Assembly: GCF_017874415.1 (NCBI RefSeq)
Contig: NZ_JAGGLM010000002.1
Span: 62,001-126,000, forward strand
From: Clostridium algifaecis
GTDB lineage: Bacteria > Bacillota > Clostridia > Clostridiales > Clostridiaceae
Direction: 5' to 3'
Length of the DNA: 64,000 bases
The notes under the pieces are model-generated. The model saw only the letters and a list, made by a program, of their open reading frames with translations. It was not told where the DNA came from and searched no databases. The translations under genes and the position numbers were made by a program. Positions 17,322 through 26,314 of the stretch are shown one piece after another (position 1 is the first letter of the stretch; each line of letters starts with the position of its first letter).

Positions 17322-18164
17322 ATGAAAAATAATTTAATACAACCTTTTGTAAAATGGGTTGGTGGAAAACGACAATTATTGAGCGAAATAAAAGAATATA
17401 TACCTAAAGGAAATTTTAAATATTATGAGCCATTTGTTGGTGGAGGAGCAGTGTTTTTTAGCCTTCAACGGAAAAATGCCGTAATAAATGATTTGAATTC
17501 AGAACTTATAAATGTGTATGAAGTAATAAAGAATGATGTAGAAGGATTAATAAGAAGTTTAATGAATCATAAAATTACAGAAAAATATTATTATGAACTA
17601 AGATCAGAGGATAGAAGTGAAGAATATAAAACTTATAGTAAAGTTAAAAAAGCAAGTAGATTTATATACTTAAATAAAACCTGTTATAATGGATTATACA
17701 GAGTGAATTCATCTGGATACTTTAATACTCCTTTTGGTAAGTATAAGAACCCAAATGTTGTAAATGATACAGTATTGAGAACTGTACATAAATACTTAAA
17801 TGAAAGCAGAATAGCAATACGGAATGTAGATTTTGAAGAAGCATTAAAAGGAATTAGAAAAAATTCATTTGTTTACTTTGATCCACCTTATGATCCTGTG
17901 AGTGATAGTTCTAATTTTACAGGATACACGGCAAGTGGATTTAATAGAGATGAGCAAATTAGACTAAAAAAGTTATGTGATAAACTGAATAAAAAAGGAG
18001 TTAAGTTTTTATTATCTAATAGTAATACTGAGTTTATTAGAGAACTCTATAAGGATTACAACGATAAAATTAAAGTTGTTGGGGCAACAAGGGCGATAAA
18101 TAGTAAGGCTACTAAAAGAGGAGAAGTGGAAGAAGTGTTAATTAGAAATTATGATTTGGAATAG
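17322..18164 (+). CDS. DNA N6-adenine methyltransferase, D12/Dam class
   Basis: 280 residues. D12-class features: N-terminal KWVGGKRQLL, motif I YEPFVGGGAVFFSLQ, INDLNSELINVY, motif IV YFDPPYDP, and the late LSNSNTEFIRELY. This is the Dam/DpnM/EcoRV-methylase group, which methylates adenine. The target site is not readable from sequence. GGTGAT SD eight bases before ATG. The nuclease gene follows 11 bases later, so the two are co-transcribed. Confidence 0.9.
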   Translation: MKNNLIQPFVKWVGGKRQLLSEIKEYIPKGNFKYYEPFVGGGAVFFSLQRKNAVINDLNSELINVYEVIKNDVEGLIRSLMNHKITEKYYYELRSEDRSEEYKTYSKVKKASRFIYLNKTCYNGLYRVNSSGYFNTPFGKYKNPNVVNDTVLRTVHKYLNESRIAIRNVDFEEALKGIRKNSFVYFDPPYDPVSDSSNFTGYTASGFNRDEQIRLKKLCDKLNKKGVKFLLSNSNTEFIRELYKDYNDKIKVVGATRAINSKATKRGEVEEVLIRNYDLE

Positions 18165-18175
18165 AAGGGAATATT

Positions 18176-19489
18176 ATGGGGCGTAAAGGTAATGAAAATA
18201 AAACTAGAAAAATAGATAAATATTGGATAGAAATATTTAATGATATGAACATAGTTGAAGAAGTTGAAAGTAAAGGAAAATGTATAATATCCGCTAATGA
18301 AATAAAAAAGGTCTATGAGCCTAGACTGATGACAAAATTTGATTATAAGGACAGTTTACCAAGTATATTTGTTGAAAATTCATTAACTATTTTACCTATT
18401 ACTAGGGGAAGTTATATTATTGGAAAATATAAAGCTTATGAAGATTTTGAAACAGTAAAAACAAATGTAAAAAAGATAGAATTCCCAGAATGGATAGAAG
18501 GAATTGATTATAAAAATCTTTATTCTGAAGCAAGTGCTATTAACTGTGCTTATGTATCCAAAATATTTGGTGATATTTTAGGAGATACAGAAATTTATCC
18601 AACTTTAAGTGGTAGAATGGGTTCTGGAGATTTTAGCTTTTATATTAATGATGTAAATAATAAAAATTGCAAAGTAGATGTGTCAAAAGCTCAATGCGAG
18701 ATAGATGGTGCTTTTGAAAGCAGGGATAATATACTTTTATTGGAGGCTAAAAATAATATATTTGAAGATTTTATTGTGAGGCAGTTATACTATCCATATA
18801 GAGTAATTCAAAATAGAGTATCAAAGAAGGTAGTACCTGCATTTTTAACTTATTCTAATAACATATTTAGCTTTTACATTTATGAATTTAATGATATAAA
18901 TCACTATAATTCTCTTGAGTTAAGAGAAGTTAAAAGGTATATGATTGATGATTTTAACATTACTGTTGATGATGTAAAAGACATATTATATAATATACAA
19001 ATAGTTGAAGAGTCAATGGATGTTCCTTTTCCACAGGCAGATACATTTGAAAATATAATAAGTTTAATAAATAAGATGTATGATGATCCGGATTTCGATA
19101 CAAAAGATCAGGTTACTATAGAGTTTGGATTTGATAAGAGACAAGCTGATTATTATACTAATGCTGCTGCTTATCTTGGATTGGTTGATAGACATAAGGG
19201 AAAGGGAAAAGTCACATTGTCGAATTTAGGTAAAAAAATTATTGGAATGAGAAGTAGCGAAAAATATTTAACTTTATTTAAGCTGATTTTATCGCATAAA
19301 GCTTTTAATGAAGCCATGAAAATGTTTTTGAAAAAATTAGATTTACCCTCAAGAGATGAAATAGTGCAAGTTATGAAAAGTTGTAAATTAAATCATGTTA
19401 ACACAGAAGATATGTATAAAAGAAGATCTCAAACTATAAGAAAATGGATAAATTGGATAATGGAAATTGTAAGTATAAGTCAAAGCTAA
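18176..19489 (+). CDS. Type II restriction endonuclease (PD-(D/E)xK type, C-terminal winged helix)
   Basis: 437 residues. The N-terminal ~100 residues look like a target-recognition or helix-turn-helix-like region. A nuclease-like core sits around residues 155-220: CEIDGAFESRDNILLLEAKNN has the acidic-then-ExK pattern of PD-(D/E)xK enzymes, and FIVRQLYYPYR follows. The C-terminal part (FGFDKRQADYYTNAAAYLGLVDR, VTLSNLGKKI) reads as a winged helix. Being third in a methylase-methylase-nuclease operon supports the call. The recognition sequence is unknown. It ends in a strong terminator shared with the opposing gene. Confidence 0.8.
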   Translation: MGRKGNENKTRKIDKYWIEIFNDMNIVEEVESKGKCIISANEIKKVYEPRLMTKFDYKDSLPSIFVENSLTILPITRGSYIIGKYKAYEDFETVKTNVKKIEFPEWIEGIDYKNLYSEASAINCAYVSKIFGDILGDTEIYPTLSGRMGSGDFSFYINDVNNKNCKVDVSKAQCEIDGAFESRDNILLLEAKNNIFEDFIVRQLYYPYRVIQNRVSKKVVPAFLTYSNNIFSFYIYEFNDINHYNSLELREVKRYMIDDFNITVDDVKDILYNIQIVEESMDVPFPQADTFENIISLINKMYDDPDFDTKDQVTIEFGFDKRQADYYTNAAAYLGLVDRHKGKGKVTLSNLGKKIIGMRSSEKYLTLFKLILSHKAFNEAMKMFLKKLDLPSRDEIVQVMKSCKLNHVNTEDMYKRRSQTIRKWINWIMEIVSISQS

Positions 19490-19531
19490 ATTAAAGCGTT
19501 ACCACAAATATATATTGGTAACGCTTTAATT
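19489..19531. terminator. Bidirectional terminator between nuclease and zinc-ribbon genes
   Basis: A 15-bp perfect stem (19489-19503 and 19517-19531, starting AATTAAAGCG) with T-rich flanks on both strands, separating convergent genes. Confidence 0.8.
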
Positions 19532-19792
19532 TTAAAGATTATTGCATGTGATGCCACCACTAGGTTTATTTGAAGGATTTCTACAAGGAACACAGTAGCT
19601 TTGAGGTCCTTCTGGATGATTTGAAGTTGCTCTAGCAGGAGTTGTACCAAATAATTGAGGGTATATATGGTATACATGATAAATTCCATTTGCTTCAGAG
19701 CATCTTGGACAAGATTTATACTGTATTCCATTTACAGTTTTATACTGAGCTTCACTTAGAGGCCTATTACAGTATTTGCATATTTTAGACAA
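19532..19792 (-). CDS. Small cysteine-rich zinc-ribbon-like protein
   Basis: 86 residues with three CxxC pairs: CKYC near the start, CPRC in the middle (SCPRCSEANGIYHVYHIYPQLFG) and CVPC near the end (SYCVPCRNP), plus histidines between (HVYHIYP). This suggests one or two structural zinc sites; HNH-like folds use similar ligands, but no clear HNH core is seen. I take the TTG at 19792 because AGGAG lies eight bases upstream; a GTG at 19801 would overlap the SD. It converges on the restriction nuclease gene, and its link to that system is only positional. I do not recognise the family. Confidence 0.6.
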   Translation of the reverse strand: MSKICKYCNRPLSEAQYKTVNGIQYKSCPRCSEANGIYHVYHIYPQLFGTTPARATSNHPEGPQSYCVPCRNPSNKPSGGITCNNL

Positions 19793-20109
19793 TATAATCA
19801 CTCCTTTTGATTATATTTCAATAAAAAATTTAAAATTCCTGCTTTGATTATATTTTAAAAATTATCTTTATTTTTTCTTTAAAAAGTAATTAAAGGATGT
19901 TTTTACATATTGTTATTATTAAAAAATTCCCAAAAGAAGAGAAACGTTTTTCCACACCTAAAAAGTGTAAAAAATATCAGTCATTTATATAAAATTTTAA
20001 TATTTTCTTTATTTAAATTTTTTATGACACCTGATCTGTACTCGAATTGATGAATACATATGGATATGGGTTAGATATAATAATCATATGGATGAGATAA
20101 GAAATATTA

Positions 20110-20363
20110 GGTAATGGTAGAAAGTATAATGCAGAATTTAGAACTGATGCTGTAAGTCTGTATTAGAAGAAGACAGGTCTATAATCAGTGTATCAAAGGA
20201 TTTAGGGATAAATGCTCAAACTTTAAGAAAATGGATAAATAATAGAAAAAGAAAAAAAGATCCAGGAAAATCTAAAATAGATGAACTTGAAAAACAACTT
20301 AGGGAAAAACAACGAAAGATAAATGATCTAAAGAAATCGGTTGATATATTAAAAAATCTGTAA
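20110..20363 (+). pseudogene. IS3-family transposase orfA remnant, frameshifted
   Basis: A frame from about 20110 (GRKYNAEFRTDAVSL) must shift by one base at 20160-20163 to continue as LEEDRSIISVSKDLGINAQT then LRKWI, an HTH_Tnp_1 orfA pattern. It ends with a basic and coiled segment (KIDELEKQLREKQRKINDLK) and TAA at 20361. No start codon is seen and no orfB follows; the next gene is an unrelated ATPase. So it is a dead insertion-sequence fragment. The terminal repeats were not found with confidence. Confidence 0.75.
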
Positions 20364-20443
20364 CTATATTTATATTTAAGATTTGCCTATAATTATTAAT
20401 GAATCGATTGATATAATAGTTTTAGGGAAAGGAGATGTAAAAG

Positions 20444-21604
20444 ATGAAGGTAGAAAAAATCAAGTTTAATAATCATGAAATATTCAACAATTTAGAGATA
20501 GATTTTAAAGATAATAATGGAAAGATATTAGATACTATTGTTATTATTGGCGAAAATGGATCTGGAAAAACCACTTTATTAAAAAGTATATATGATGCTT
20601 TTGATATAGATGAACGTGGTTATAAAGAATTAGAAGATAATAAAGTAGAATTGACTCCTGCACTATATACAGCAACAGTTAAGTTAGAAAATAATGAAAT
20701 TGGAATATTACAGCTAGAAGTTGTTTCTTTGGAAAAAAGATGTAGTATTAATGAATCTAAAGTTGTATATATGTCAACAGAAATTAATTTTGAAAAGATT
20801 AATAAGGTGGATAATACATTAAATTTTGTACCAGACTTTCGAAATATTATTGATCAAAGAATGACTCAAAATATACCTTCTTTTATAGCTACTAAAATAA
20901 ATAAAGAAATATTTAAAAATAGAAACAAAACAATAGGAGAAGTTATAGATAAAGTTTGTGATGACATAAATAGCATATTTTCTGTTATGGATTTAGATGT
21001 TAAGTTAGTGGGACTTTCTGAAACTAGTGAAACAAAGCCTATATTTAGAAATAGCTTGGGCAAGGAATTTGATATTACAGGTTTATCATCGGGAGAAAAA
21101 CAATTATTTTTAAGAGCATTATCACTGAAGTTTTTGGAAGTTAATAATTCAATAATATTAATTGATGAACCAGAAATATCACTTCATCCTGAGTGGCAAG
21201 GGAGGATAATTGATGTATATGAAAGTATAGGCGAGAATAATCAATTAATTATTGCAACTCATTCTCCACATATTATTGGAGATATTGAGTTAAAACAACT
21301 GCGTATAATAAAGAAAGAAAAAGATGGTATTAAGTTAGTTGATAATAGAGATTTAAATGAAACTTATGGTAAGAGCATTGGAGATATTTTAAGCACAACT
21401 ATGAAACTTAATAGTCTAAGAAATGAGGATATTACAATTAAACTAAATAAAGTCTATGAATTATTAAATAAAAATTTATATGACACAAAAGAATTTGAAG
21501 ATATATTTAACTATTTAAGAAAGTATTTGGGAGATTTAGACAAAGATATTATGAGGATAAGATTAGACATATCAGTTAGGAGAAAAAGGAATGCTCAAGG
21601 TTAA
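20444..21604 (+). CDS. AAA/ABC-type ATPase of the OLD/Septu-like group
   Basis: 386-residue ATPase. Walker A GENGSGKTTLLK near residues 38-49, a signature-like LSSGEKQLFLRAL, Walker B IILIDEPEISLHPEWQ, and H-loop IIATHSPHIIGD, the order and spacing of AAA_15/OLD-type ATPases used by Septu PtuA, retron ATPases and OLD nucleases. No TOPRIM or other nuclease domain is fused to it: the protein ends with a ~100-residue helical tail (LDKDIMRIRLDISVRRKRNAQ). Such ATPases work with a separate effector; here only a 38-codon frame overlaps its 3' end, so the system may be disabled. It sits between an IS relic and the SNF2 helicase. Confidence 0.7.
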   Translation: MKVEKIKFNNHEIFNNLEIDFKDNNGKILDTIVIIGENGSGKTTLLKSIYDAFDIDERGYKELEDNKVELTPALYTATVKLENNEIGILQLEVVSLEKRCSINESKVVYMSTEINFEKINKVDNTLNFVPDFRNIIDQRMTQNIPSFIATKINKEIFKNRNKTIGEVIDKVCDDINSIFSVMDLDVKLVGLSETSETKPIFRNSLGKEFDITGLSSGEKQLFLRALSLKFLEVNNSIILIDEPEISLHPEWQGRIIDVYESIGENNQLIIATHSPHIIGDIELKQLRIIKKEKDGIKLVDNRDLNETYGKSIGDILSTTMKLNSLRNEDITIKLNKVYELLNKNLYDTKEFEDIFNYLRKYLGDLDKDIMRIRLDISVRRKRNAQG

Positions 21605-21707
21605 TAAAGAACAGGAGCCAAAATTTTTACCTAAGGAAATAAATATAGTAGCTAAAATTGAAAATGATAAACACGAACTTATTAAGGGCATCATAGATTT
21701 AGCTTAA
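21591..21707 (+). pseudogene. 38-residue frame, possible truncated effector of the ATPase gene
   Basis: ATG 21591 overlaps the end of the ATPase gene by 14 bases, with AAAGGA just upstream, as expected for a coupled second gene. The product begins MLKVNKEQEPKFLPKEI, reminiscent of the N-termini of TIGR02646/PtuB-type HNH effectors that partner such ATPases, but stops after 38 residues. Its last seven codons (KGIIDLA) lie inside the 100-bp direct repeat (21684-21785), suggesting the original gene was cut and joined to the repeat. The HNH family resemblance is from memory and weak. Confidence 0.4.
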
Positions 21708-21785
21708 TAAGTAAATGATGAAAGAAATTAGTGTTTTATTGCTTATAAGCTTCACCATTTTTGTATCAAGGATGAAGCATTTTTA
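21684..21785. repeat. ~100-bp direct repeat, copy 1
   Basis: Starts AAGGGCATCATAG and ends GATGAAGCATTTTT; about 89% identical to 25410-25509. In its first bases both copies can encode K(G/D)IIDLA-stop, then both have a hairpin (CTTCACC.../...GATGAAG) ending in T's, i.e. a gene tail plus terminator. The copies flank the SNF2 helicase gene. Confidence 0.8.
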
Positions 21786-21794
21786 CATGAAGCT

Positions 21795-21890
21795 TTATTT
21801 TTCAACATCTTGTCCAATTATTCTGAGAATATTTCTTATGTTGTAGCCATCCATTCCAATAATATAGTCATACTTTTGATAATGGAATGG
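21795..21890 (-). pseudogene. Fragment resembling a low-molecular-weight protein tyrosine phosphatase
   Basis: On the minus strand 31 codons read KYDYIIGMDGYNIRNILRI then IGQDVEK-stop. KYDYIIGMD..NIRNxLRI is the pattern found after the mid-domain of LMW phosphatases (arsenate reductase-like). The N-terminal CxxxxxR active-site loop and the C-terminal DP region are absent, so only a small relic remains. It abuts repeat copy 1. Confidence 0.45.
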
Positions 21891-22120
21891 TTTCAGCATT
21901 AAGTTTTAATGCAGTTATGTGTCCGGAAATTGCTAAAAGAAGAAGCAGAAAAGTTTTACAGGAAGAAAGAAAATTTTATTATTCTCTTTGTCATTAATTT
22001 CTACGTGAATACCAAGAAACTTTATCTCAATAATTAACTTAGAAATAATTTAGTAATATGTTTAAAAATATTATTATGTGCTAGAATGTTTAACAAGAAG
22101 ATAAACAGGAGTGAATAAAT
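21891..22120. other. Gene-poor stretch before the helicase gene
   Basis: Short frames only, such as one from about 21893 to 21998 on the plus strand, without a ribosome binding site or a recognisable product. It probably consists of further decayed sequence. The helicase SD (AGGAG) is at its right end. Confidence 0.4.
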
Positions 22121-25100
22121 TTGTTTGAAATAAATGAAGATGCAATAAAAGACAGCTTAAATTTTGAAACGTACAAAAAAGGTGTTAGATGTTATGAAAA
22201 TGATCAAGTGGAAAAGTTGAGTGTAAGTACTCAAGAAGAATTAGGATGGGAAGAAACTACTATTGAAGGAAAAGTGAAGTCTTCTTCACAAATGCCTATA
22301 AAGTATAATGTAAAAATAATATATCCAAATAGCAGTAAAAACATAAGCTGTTATTGTAATTGCAAAGCATATTATAATTATAATGCTCCATGTAAGCATA
22401 TAGCTGCAGTGCTTATAAAATATGCTCGAGAAAAAGGAAAATCAGTAATAAAGAAAAATAGCAAATTAATTCAACAATTAAAGAAAAGTCTAATATCCAC
22501 TAAGGCAAAGATGGAAACTAAGACTTTAAATCTACAGTATAAGCTTCAATTTAATATTAGCCGCAGAGAAAGTGAAGCTTTTCTAGAATTAAAGGTAGGG
22601 GAAGAAAAGCTTTATGTAGTAAAGAATATGAAGAACTTTTTAGAGGCAGTTATAGAACATAATGAGTTGGAGTTTGGTAAAAGCTTTACATATAATTCAC
22701 ATTTACACAGGTTCAAAGATGAGGATAAATTTATTCTGAGTATGCTCAAAGATCTATATGAAATAGACAGGGCCACAGAGGACATGGTAATGTATGGCTA
22801 TCATTACAACAAAACAGCGAAATTTTTAAGTGGAAAAAAGGCAAGACTTACGGAGAGTAACTTAAAAAAATTTCTTGATAATATAGGGGAAATAGCTATA
22901 GATTTAGTCATAAATGATGATAACTACAGTGAAGTTAAAGTAGTAAGAGAAAATTTCCCTTTGGAATTTAAATTAGACAGCAAGGGGAATAATATAATTT
23001 TATCTCAAATTTCAAAGCTTCCTAAAGCTTTAGTCAAAAGCGGAAATTATTTTTATTATAATAACAAGATATATGTGCCAGCAAATGAACAAGTAAGAGT
23101 GTATAAAGCACTTTACAATACTTTTATTGAACGGAGAAGTTCTGAAATTACTTTTCAGCAAAGTGAAAGTGAAGAAATAGCTTCTTATATAATTCCAGCC
23201 TTAAAAAAGATAGGTACAAAGGTAACGGTGAATAACAGAATTAAAGAGAAATTTTCTGAAGAACCTTTAAAGGCTTGTCTCTATTTTGATAAGGATAAAG
23301 ATGCTGTAGTTTGTGATGTAATATTTAAATATGGAAATATAGATATAAACCCCTTAAAGGATAATGAGACAAGGGAAGATGGAAAGGTATTAGTTAGAGA
23401 TATTGAGGAAGAAGCAGCGATAGTAGATACCCTGACCGCTTTTCAATTTAAAAAGGGGAAATCTAATTTCATTTTAGAAGATGAGGATAAAATTTTAGAT
23501 TTTGTAGGAGAAGGGCTTGAAAAACTTCAGGAATCCGCAGAAATTTACTATTCGGACGCATTTAAAGATATAAGAATTTATACATCTAAAAGCTATAAAT
23601 CCAACATAAGATTAAATGATGAGGATCTTTTAGAATTTACTTTTAATATTGATGGGGTAAATAGGGAAGAATTAAAGCATATATTTGATGCATTAAAACA
23701 AAAGAAAAAATATTATAGACTTAAGAATGGAGGATTTATCCCTCTGCAGGCTGGCGAGCTTCAAAATATATCAGATATGATAGATTATTTAAATATTAAC
23801 ACTTCAGATCTTAAAAAGGATCAAATAGTTCTTTCTAAATATAATGCTGTTTACATAGATACAAGCCTTAAGGAAAATAATATAACTTTTGTACAAAGGA
23901 ATAAGAAGTTTAGAGAACTGATAAATAATGTAAAGGATATTGGTGACATTGATTATACAATTCCAGAAAAACTGGATAATATTATGAGAGGTTATCAAAA
24001 ATTTGGATTTAAGTGGTTTAAAACTCTTTCAAGCTGTGGTTTTGGAGGCATTTTAGCAGATGAAATGGGTCTTGGAAAAACTCTTCAGACTATAGCTTTT
24101 ATAAAATCAGAGGTAGATGAAAATGAGGAAAAGCAACCTTCTTTGGTGGTGTGTCCTACATCCTTGGTTTACAATTGGGAAAGTGAAATAAATAAATTTC
24201 AATCGGATTTAAAATGCTTAGTTGTATCAGGTAGCAGGGATGTAAGAGAAAGTCAGTTAAAAGAGATGAATGAGGCGGACATAGTTATAACTTCCTATGC
24301 ACTTATTAAAAGAGATATAGAAGAATATAAAGCTATAAAATTTAGACACTGCTTTTTAGATGAAGCTCAAAATATAAAAAATCCTAAATCTTTAAATGCC
24401 CAAAGTGTAAAATCCATTAAAGCTGGCAGCTATTTTGCACTAACAGGAACTCCTATTGAAAATTCTATTACAGAATTATGGTCAATTTTTGATTTTATTA
24501 TGCCGGGATATTTATTGAGTAATAGAAAGTTTAGCCAAAAATATGAAACACCTATTATAAAAAATGGTGATAAAAAAGCTTTAGAGGAATTGAATAAGCA
24601 TATTAAACCTTTTATTCTTAGAAGGCTTAAGAAGGATGTCATAAAAGAACTTCCACCTAAAATTGAACATAATATGGTGGTTGATATGACAGAGGATCAA
24701 AAGAAAGTATACGCAGCTTACCTTGAGCAAGCTAAAGAGGAATTAAATAATGAAATAAGAGATAAAGGCATTAATAAAAGTAAAATAAAAATACTTTCTA
24801 TAATCACAAGACTCAGACAAATATGTTGTGATCCCTCTACTTTTATAGAAAACTATAAAAGTGATAACGGGAAAATGGAAGCTCTTAAGGATATAGTACA
24901 GAATAGTGTAAATGATGGGCATAAAATATTGTTATTTTCTCAATTTACTTCTGTGCTTAAAAATATTGGAGATATGTTCAAAAATGAAAATATAAAGTAT
25001 ATGTACCTTGATGGTAGCGTAAAAGCAGAAAACAGAGGGGAAATGGTCAGGAAGTTTAATGAAGGGAAAATTCCTATATTTTTAATATCTCTTAAAGCTG

Positions 25101-25384
25101 GTGGAACAGGACTAAATCTAACTTCTGCAGATATAGTTATTCATTATGACCCCTGGTGGAATCCAGCAGTAGAAAATCAGGCTTCGGACAGAGCTCATAG
25201 AATTGGACAGAAGAAAACTGTAGAGGTTATCAGACTTATTGCTAAAGGAACTATAGAAGAGAAAATACACAAAATACAGGAGAAAAAGAAGAAAATAATA
25301 AACAATGTTATAGAAAAAAATACTGGAGAGGAAATTTTGCTTTCCAATATGGAAGAGAAGGATATTGAGGAACTTTTCAGTTAA
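22121..25384 (+). CDS. SWIM zinc-finger SNF2 family helicase
   Basis: 1087 residues. A SWIM zinc motif CxCx(11)CxH (C77, C79, C91, H93) is followed by a long bacterial SNF2-associated region (about 130-600), then the two helicase lobes: Walker A GLGKT (650-654), VVCPTSLVYNW, DEAQ (747-750), SALTGTPIEN-like motif (here FALTGTPIEN), and in lobe two LFSQFTSVLK, GGTGLNLTSADIVIHYDPWWNPA and QASDRAHRIGQ. This is a dsDNA translocase acting on nucleoprotein, with roles in repair or transcription. The TTG start is supported by AGGAG upstream. Flanked by the 100-bp direct repeats, so it may have moved as a unit. Confidence 0.93.
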   Translation: MFEINEDAIKDSLNFETYKKGVRCYENDQVEKLSVSTQEELGWEETTIEGKVKSSSQMPIKYNVKIIYPNSSKNISCYCNCKAYYNYNAPCKHIAAVLIKYAREKGKSVIKKNSKLIQQLKKSLISTKAKMETKTLNLQYKLQFNISRRESEAFLELKVGEEKLYVVKNMKNFLEAVIEHNELEFGKSFTYNSHLHRFKDEDKFILSMLKDLYEIDRATEDMVMYGYHYNKTAKFLSGKKARLTESNLKKFLDNIGEIAIDLVINDDNYSEVKVVRENFPLEFKLDSKGNNIILSQISKLPKALVKSGNYFYYNNKIYVPANEQVRVYKALYNTFIERRSSEITFQQSESEEIASYIIPALKKIGTKVTVNNRIKEKFSEEPLKACLYFDKDKDAVVCDVIFKYGNIDINPLKDNETREDGKVLVRDIEEEAAIVDTLTAFQFKKGKSNFILEDEDKILDFVGEGLEKLQESAEIYYSDAFKDIRIYTSKSYKSNIRLNDEDLLEFTFNIDGVNREELKHIFDALKQKKKYYRLKNGGFIPLQAGELQNISDMIDYLNINTSDLKKDQIVLSKYNAVYIDTSLKENNITFVQRNKKFRELINNVKDIGDIDYTIPEKLDNIMRGYQKFGFKWFKTLSSCGFGGILADEMGLGKTLQTIAFIKSEVDENEEKQPSLVVCPTSLVYNWESEINKFQSDLKCLVVSGSRDVRESQLKEMNEADIVITSYALIKRDIEEYKAIKFRHCFLDEAQNIKNPKSLNAQSVKSIKAGSYFALTGTPIENSITELWSIFDFIMPGYLLSNRKFSQKYETPIIKNGDKKALEELNKHIKPFILRRLKKDVIKELPPKIEHNMVVDMTEDQKKVYAAYLEQAKEELNNEIRDKGINKSKIKILSIITRLRQICCDPSTFIENYKSDNGKMEALKDIVQNSVNDGHKILLFSQFTSVLKNIGDMFKNENIKYMYLDGSVKAENRGEMVRKFNEGKIPIFLISLKAGGTGLNLTSADIVIHYDPWWNPAVENQASDRAHRIGQKKTVEVIRLIAKGTIEEKIHKIQEKKKKIINNVIEKNTGEEILLSNMEEKDIEELFS

Positions 25385-25409
25385 ATAGTGAAAGAAAAGT
25401 TAACTAGGT

Positions 25410-25509
25410 AAGGACATCATAGATTTAGCTTAAGAAGTAAATTATGAAAGAAATCAATATTTTATTGCTTATAAGTTTCACCCTTGTTATATCAAGGATG
25501 AAGCTTTTT
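25410..25509. repeat. ~100-bp direct repeat, copy 2
   Basis: Partner of 21684-21785, about 11 differences. It ends in a terminator-like stem (TTCACCCTTG-TTATAT-CAAGGATGAA) and GCTTTTT, and the group II intron begins three bases after it. Confidence 0.8.
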
Positions 25510-25512
25510 GTA

Positions 25513-26292
25513 GTGCGCCCAGCATGGGCGATAACTTGGCGGTGAAAGTCTGCTGTGGGCTTGATAGTGGGAACCACTAGCCGAAGACAAGGGTGTCCTC
25601 CGTGAGGAGGAATCTGAAGGAAGTCATAGGCAAAGTCTCGGTCTGAGGAATACAAATCACATATAAGGCTTACTTAGAAAGGACGAGTTTGCTACACAAA
25701 ACAAAGTCCAACACTATCCGAATTTCTAAGGAGTAAATGTGGCAGATATATGAGATGAAGGTTATCGTTATTACCTGGGGAGGTCTGATAGATAAATCAT
25801 CAAAGAATGAAATTTCTGTATGATAACCTGCATAGTGATATGTAGTTGAATTATCAGAAGTCAGCAGAAGTCATAGTACCAGTCCAGTCATGAATGAACC
25901 GGGAAGGACAGAACAATGGGAGGTCTTGGAAACTTGAAAAATTCGAGAGAAATGCAGAAATTGCAGACAACTTCGTATAAAGAAGGCTGGTCATATAAAA
26001 TAGGAGTGGAACCCCAAAATAGTATGAGAGCGCATAGTATTTCTACGGCATTTAATAGAGGACAAGACGATGGAAAGCTATACGCCAATAATTTGCTAGA
26101 AAGGATACTCGATAGGAAAAACATGAATATTGCCTATAAAAGAGTAAAATCCAACAAAGGAAGCCATGGAGTAGATGGAATGAAAGTAGATGAACTTCTA
26201 CAATACCTAAAACAAAATGGTAAAACTTTAATAGCAAGTATACTGGATGGGACTTATCGTCCCAAAGCCGTTAGGCGAGTAGAAATACCAAA
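25513..26292 (+). mobile_element. 5' part of a group II intron (ribozyme domains I-IV start), truncated
   Basis: Begins with the bacterial group II consensus GTGCGCCCAGCATGGGCG and runs through about 400 bases of structured, GC-richer RNA sequence into an internal reverse transcriptase frame starting at 25916. The right end is missing: the reverse transcriptase stops matching at about 26290 and no domain V hairpin or intron 3' end (AY) follows; instead a different gene's tail begins. The insertion point directly follows a terminator-like stem, a target preference known for some bacterial intron classes. It cannot splice or move by itself. Confidence 0.88.
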
Positions 26293-26314
26293 GGAATTGT
26301 TGCCATGGAATTAA
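25916..26314 (+). pseudogene. Truncated group II intron reverse transcriptase/maturase
   Basis: 132 residues of the N-terminal region of an intron-encoded protein: LYANNLLERILDRKNMNIAY, then KRVKSNKGSHGVDGM and GTYRPKAVRRVEIPK, the RT0-RT1 start. A complete protein would be several times longer with a YADD active site, X/maturase and often HNH domains, all absent. After IPK the frame continues for only six codons (ELLPWN) out of frame through the HcnB-like tail. So it is a broken gene. Confidence 0.88.

Noticed and set aside
19486-19731. 81-codon minus-strand frame overlapping the zinc-ribbon gene
   Set aside because: It is in a shifted frame of the Cys-rich gene, lacks an SD and spans the shared terminator.
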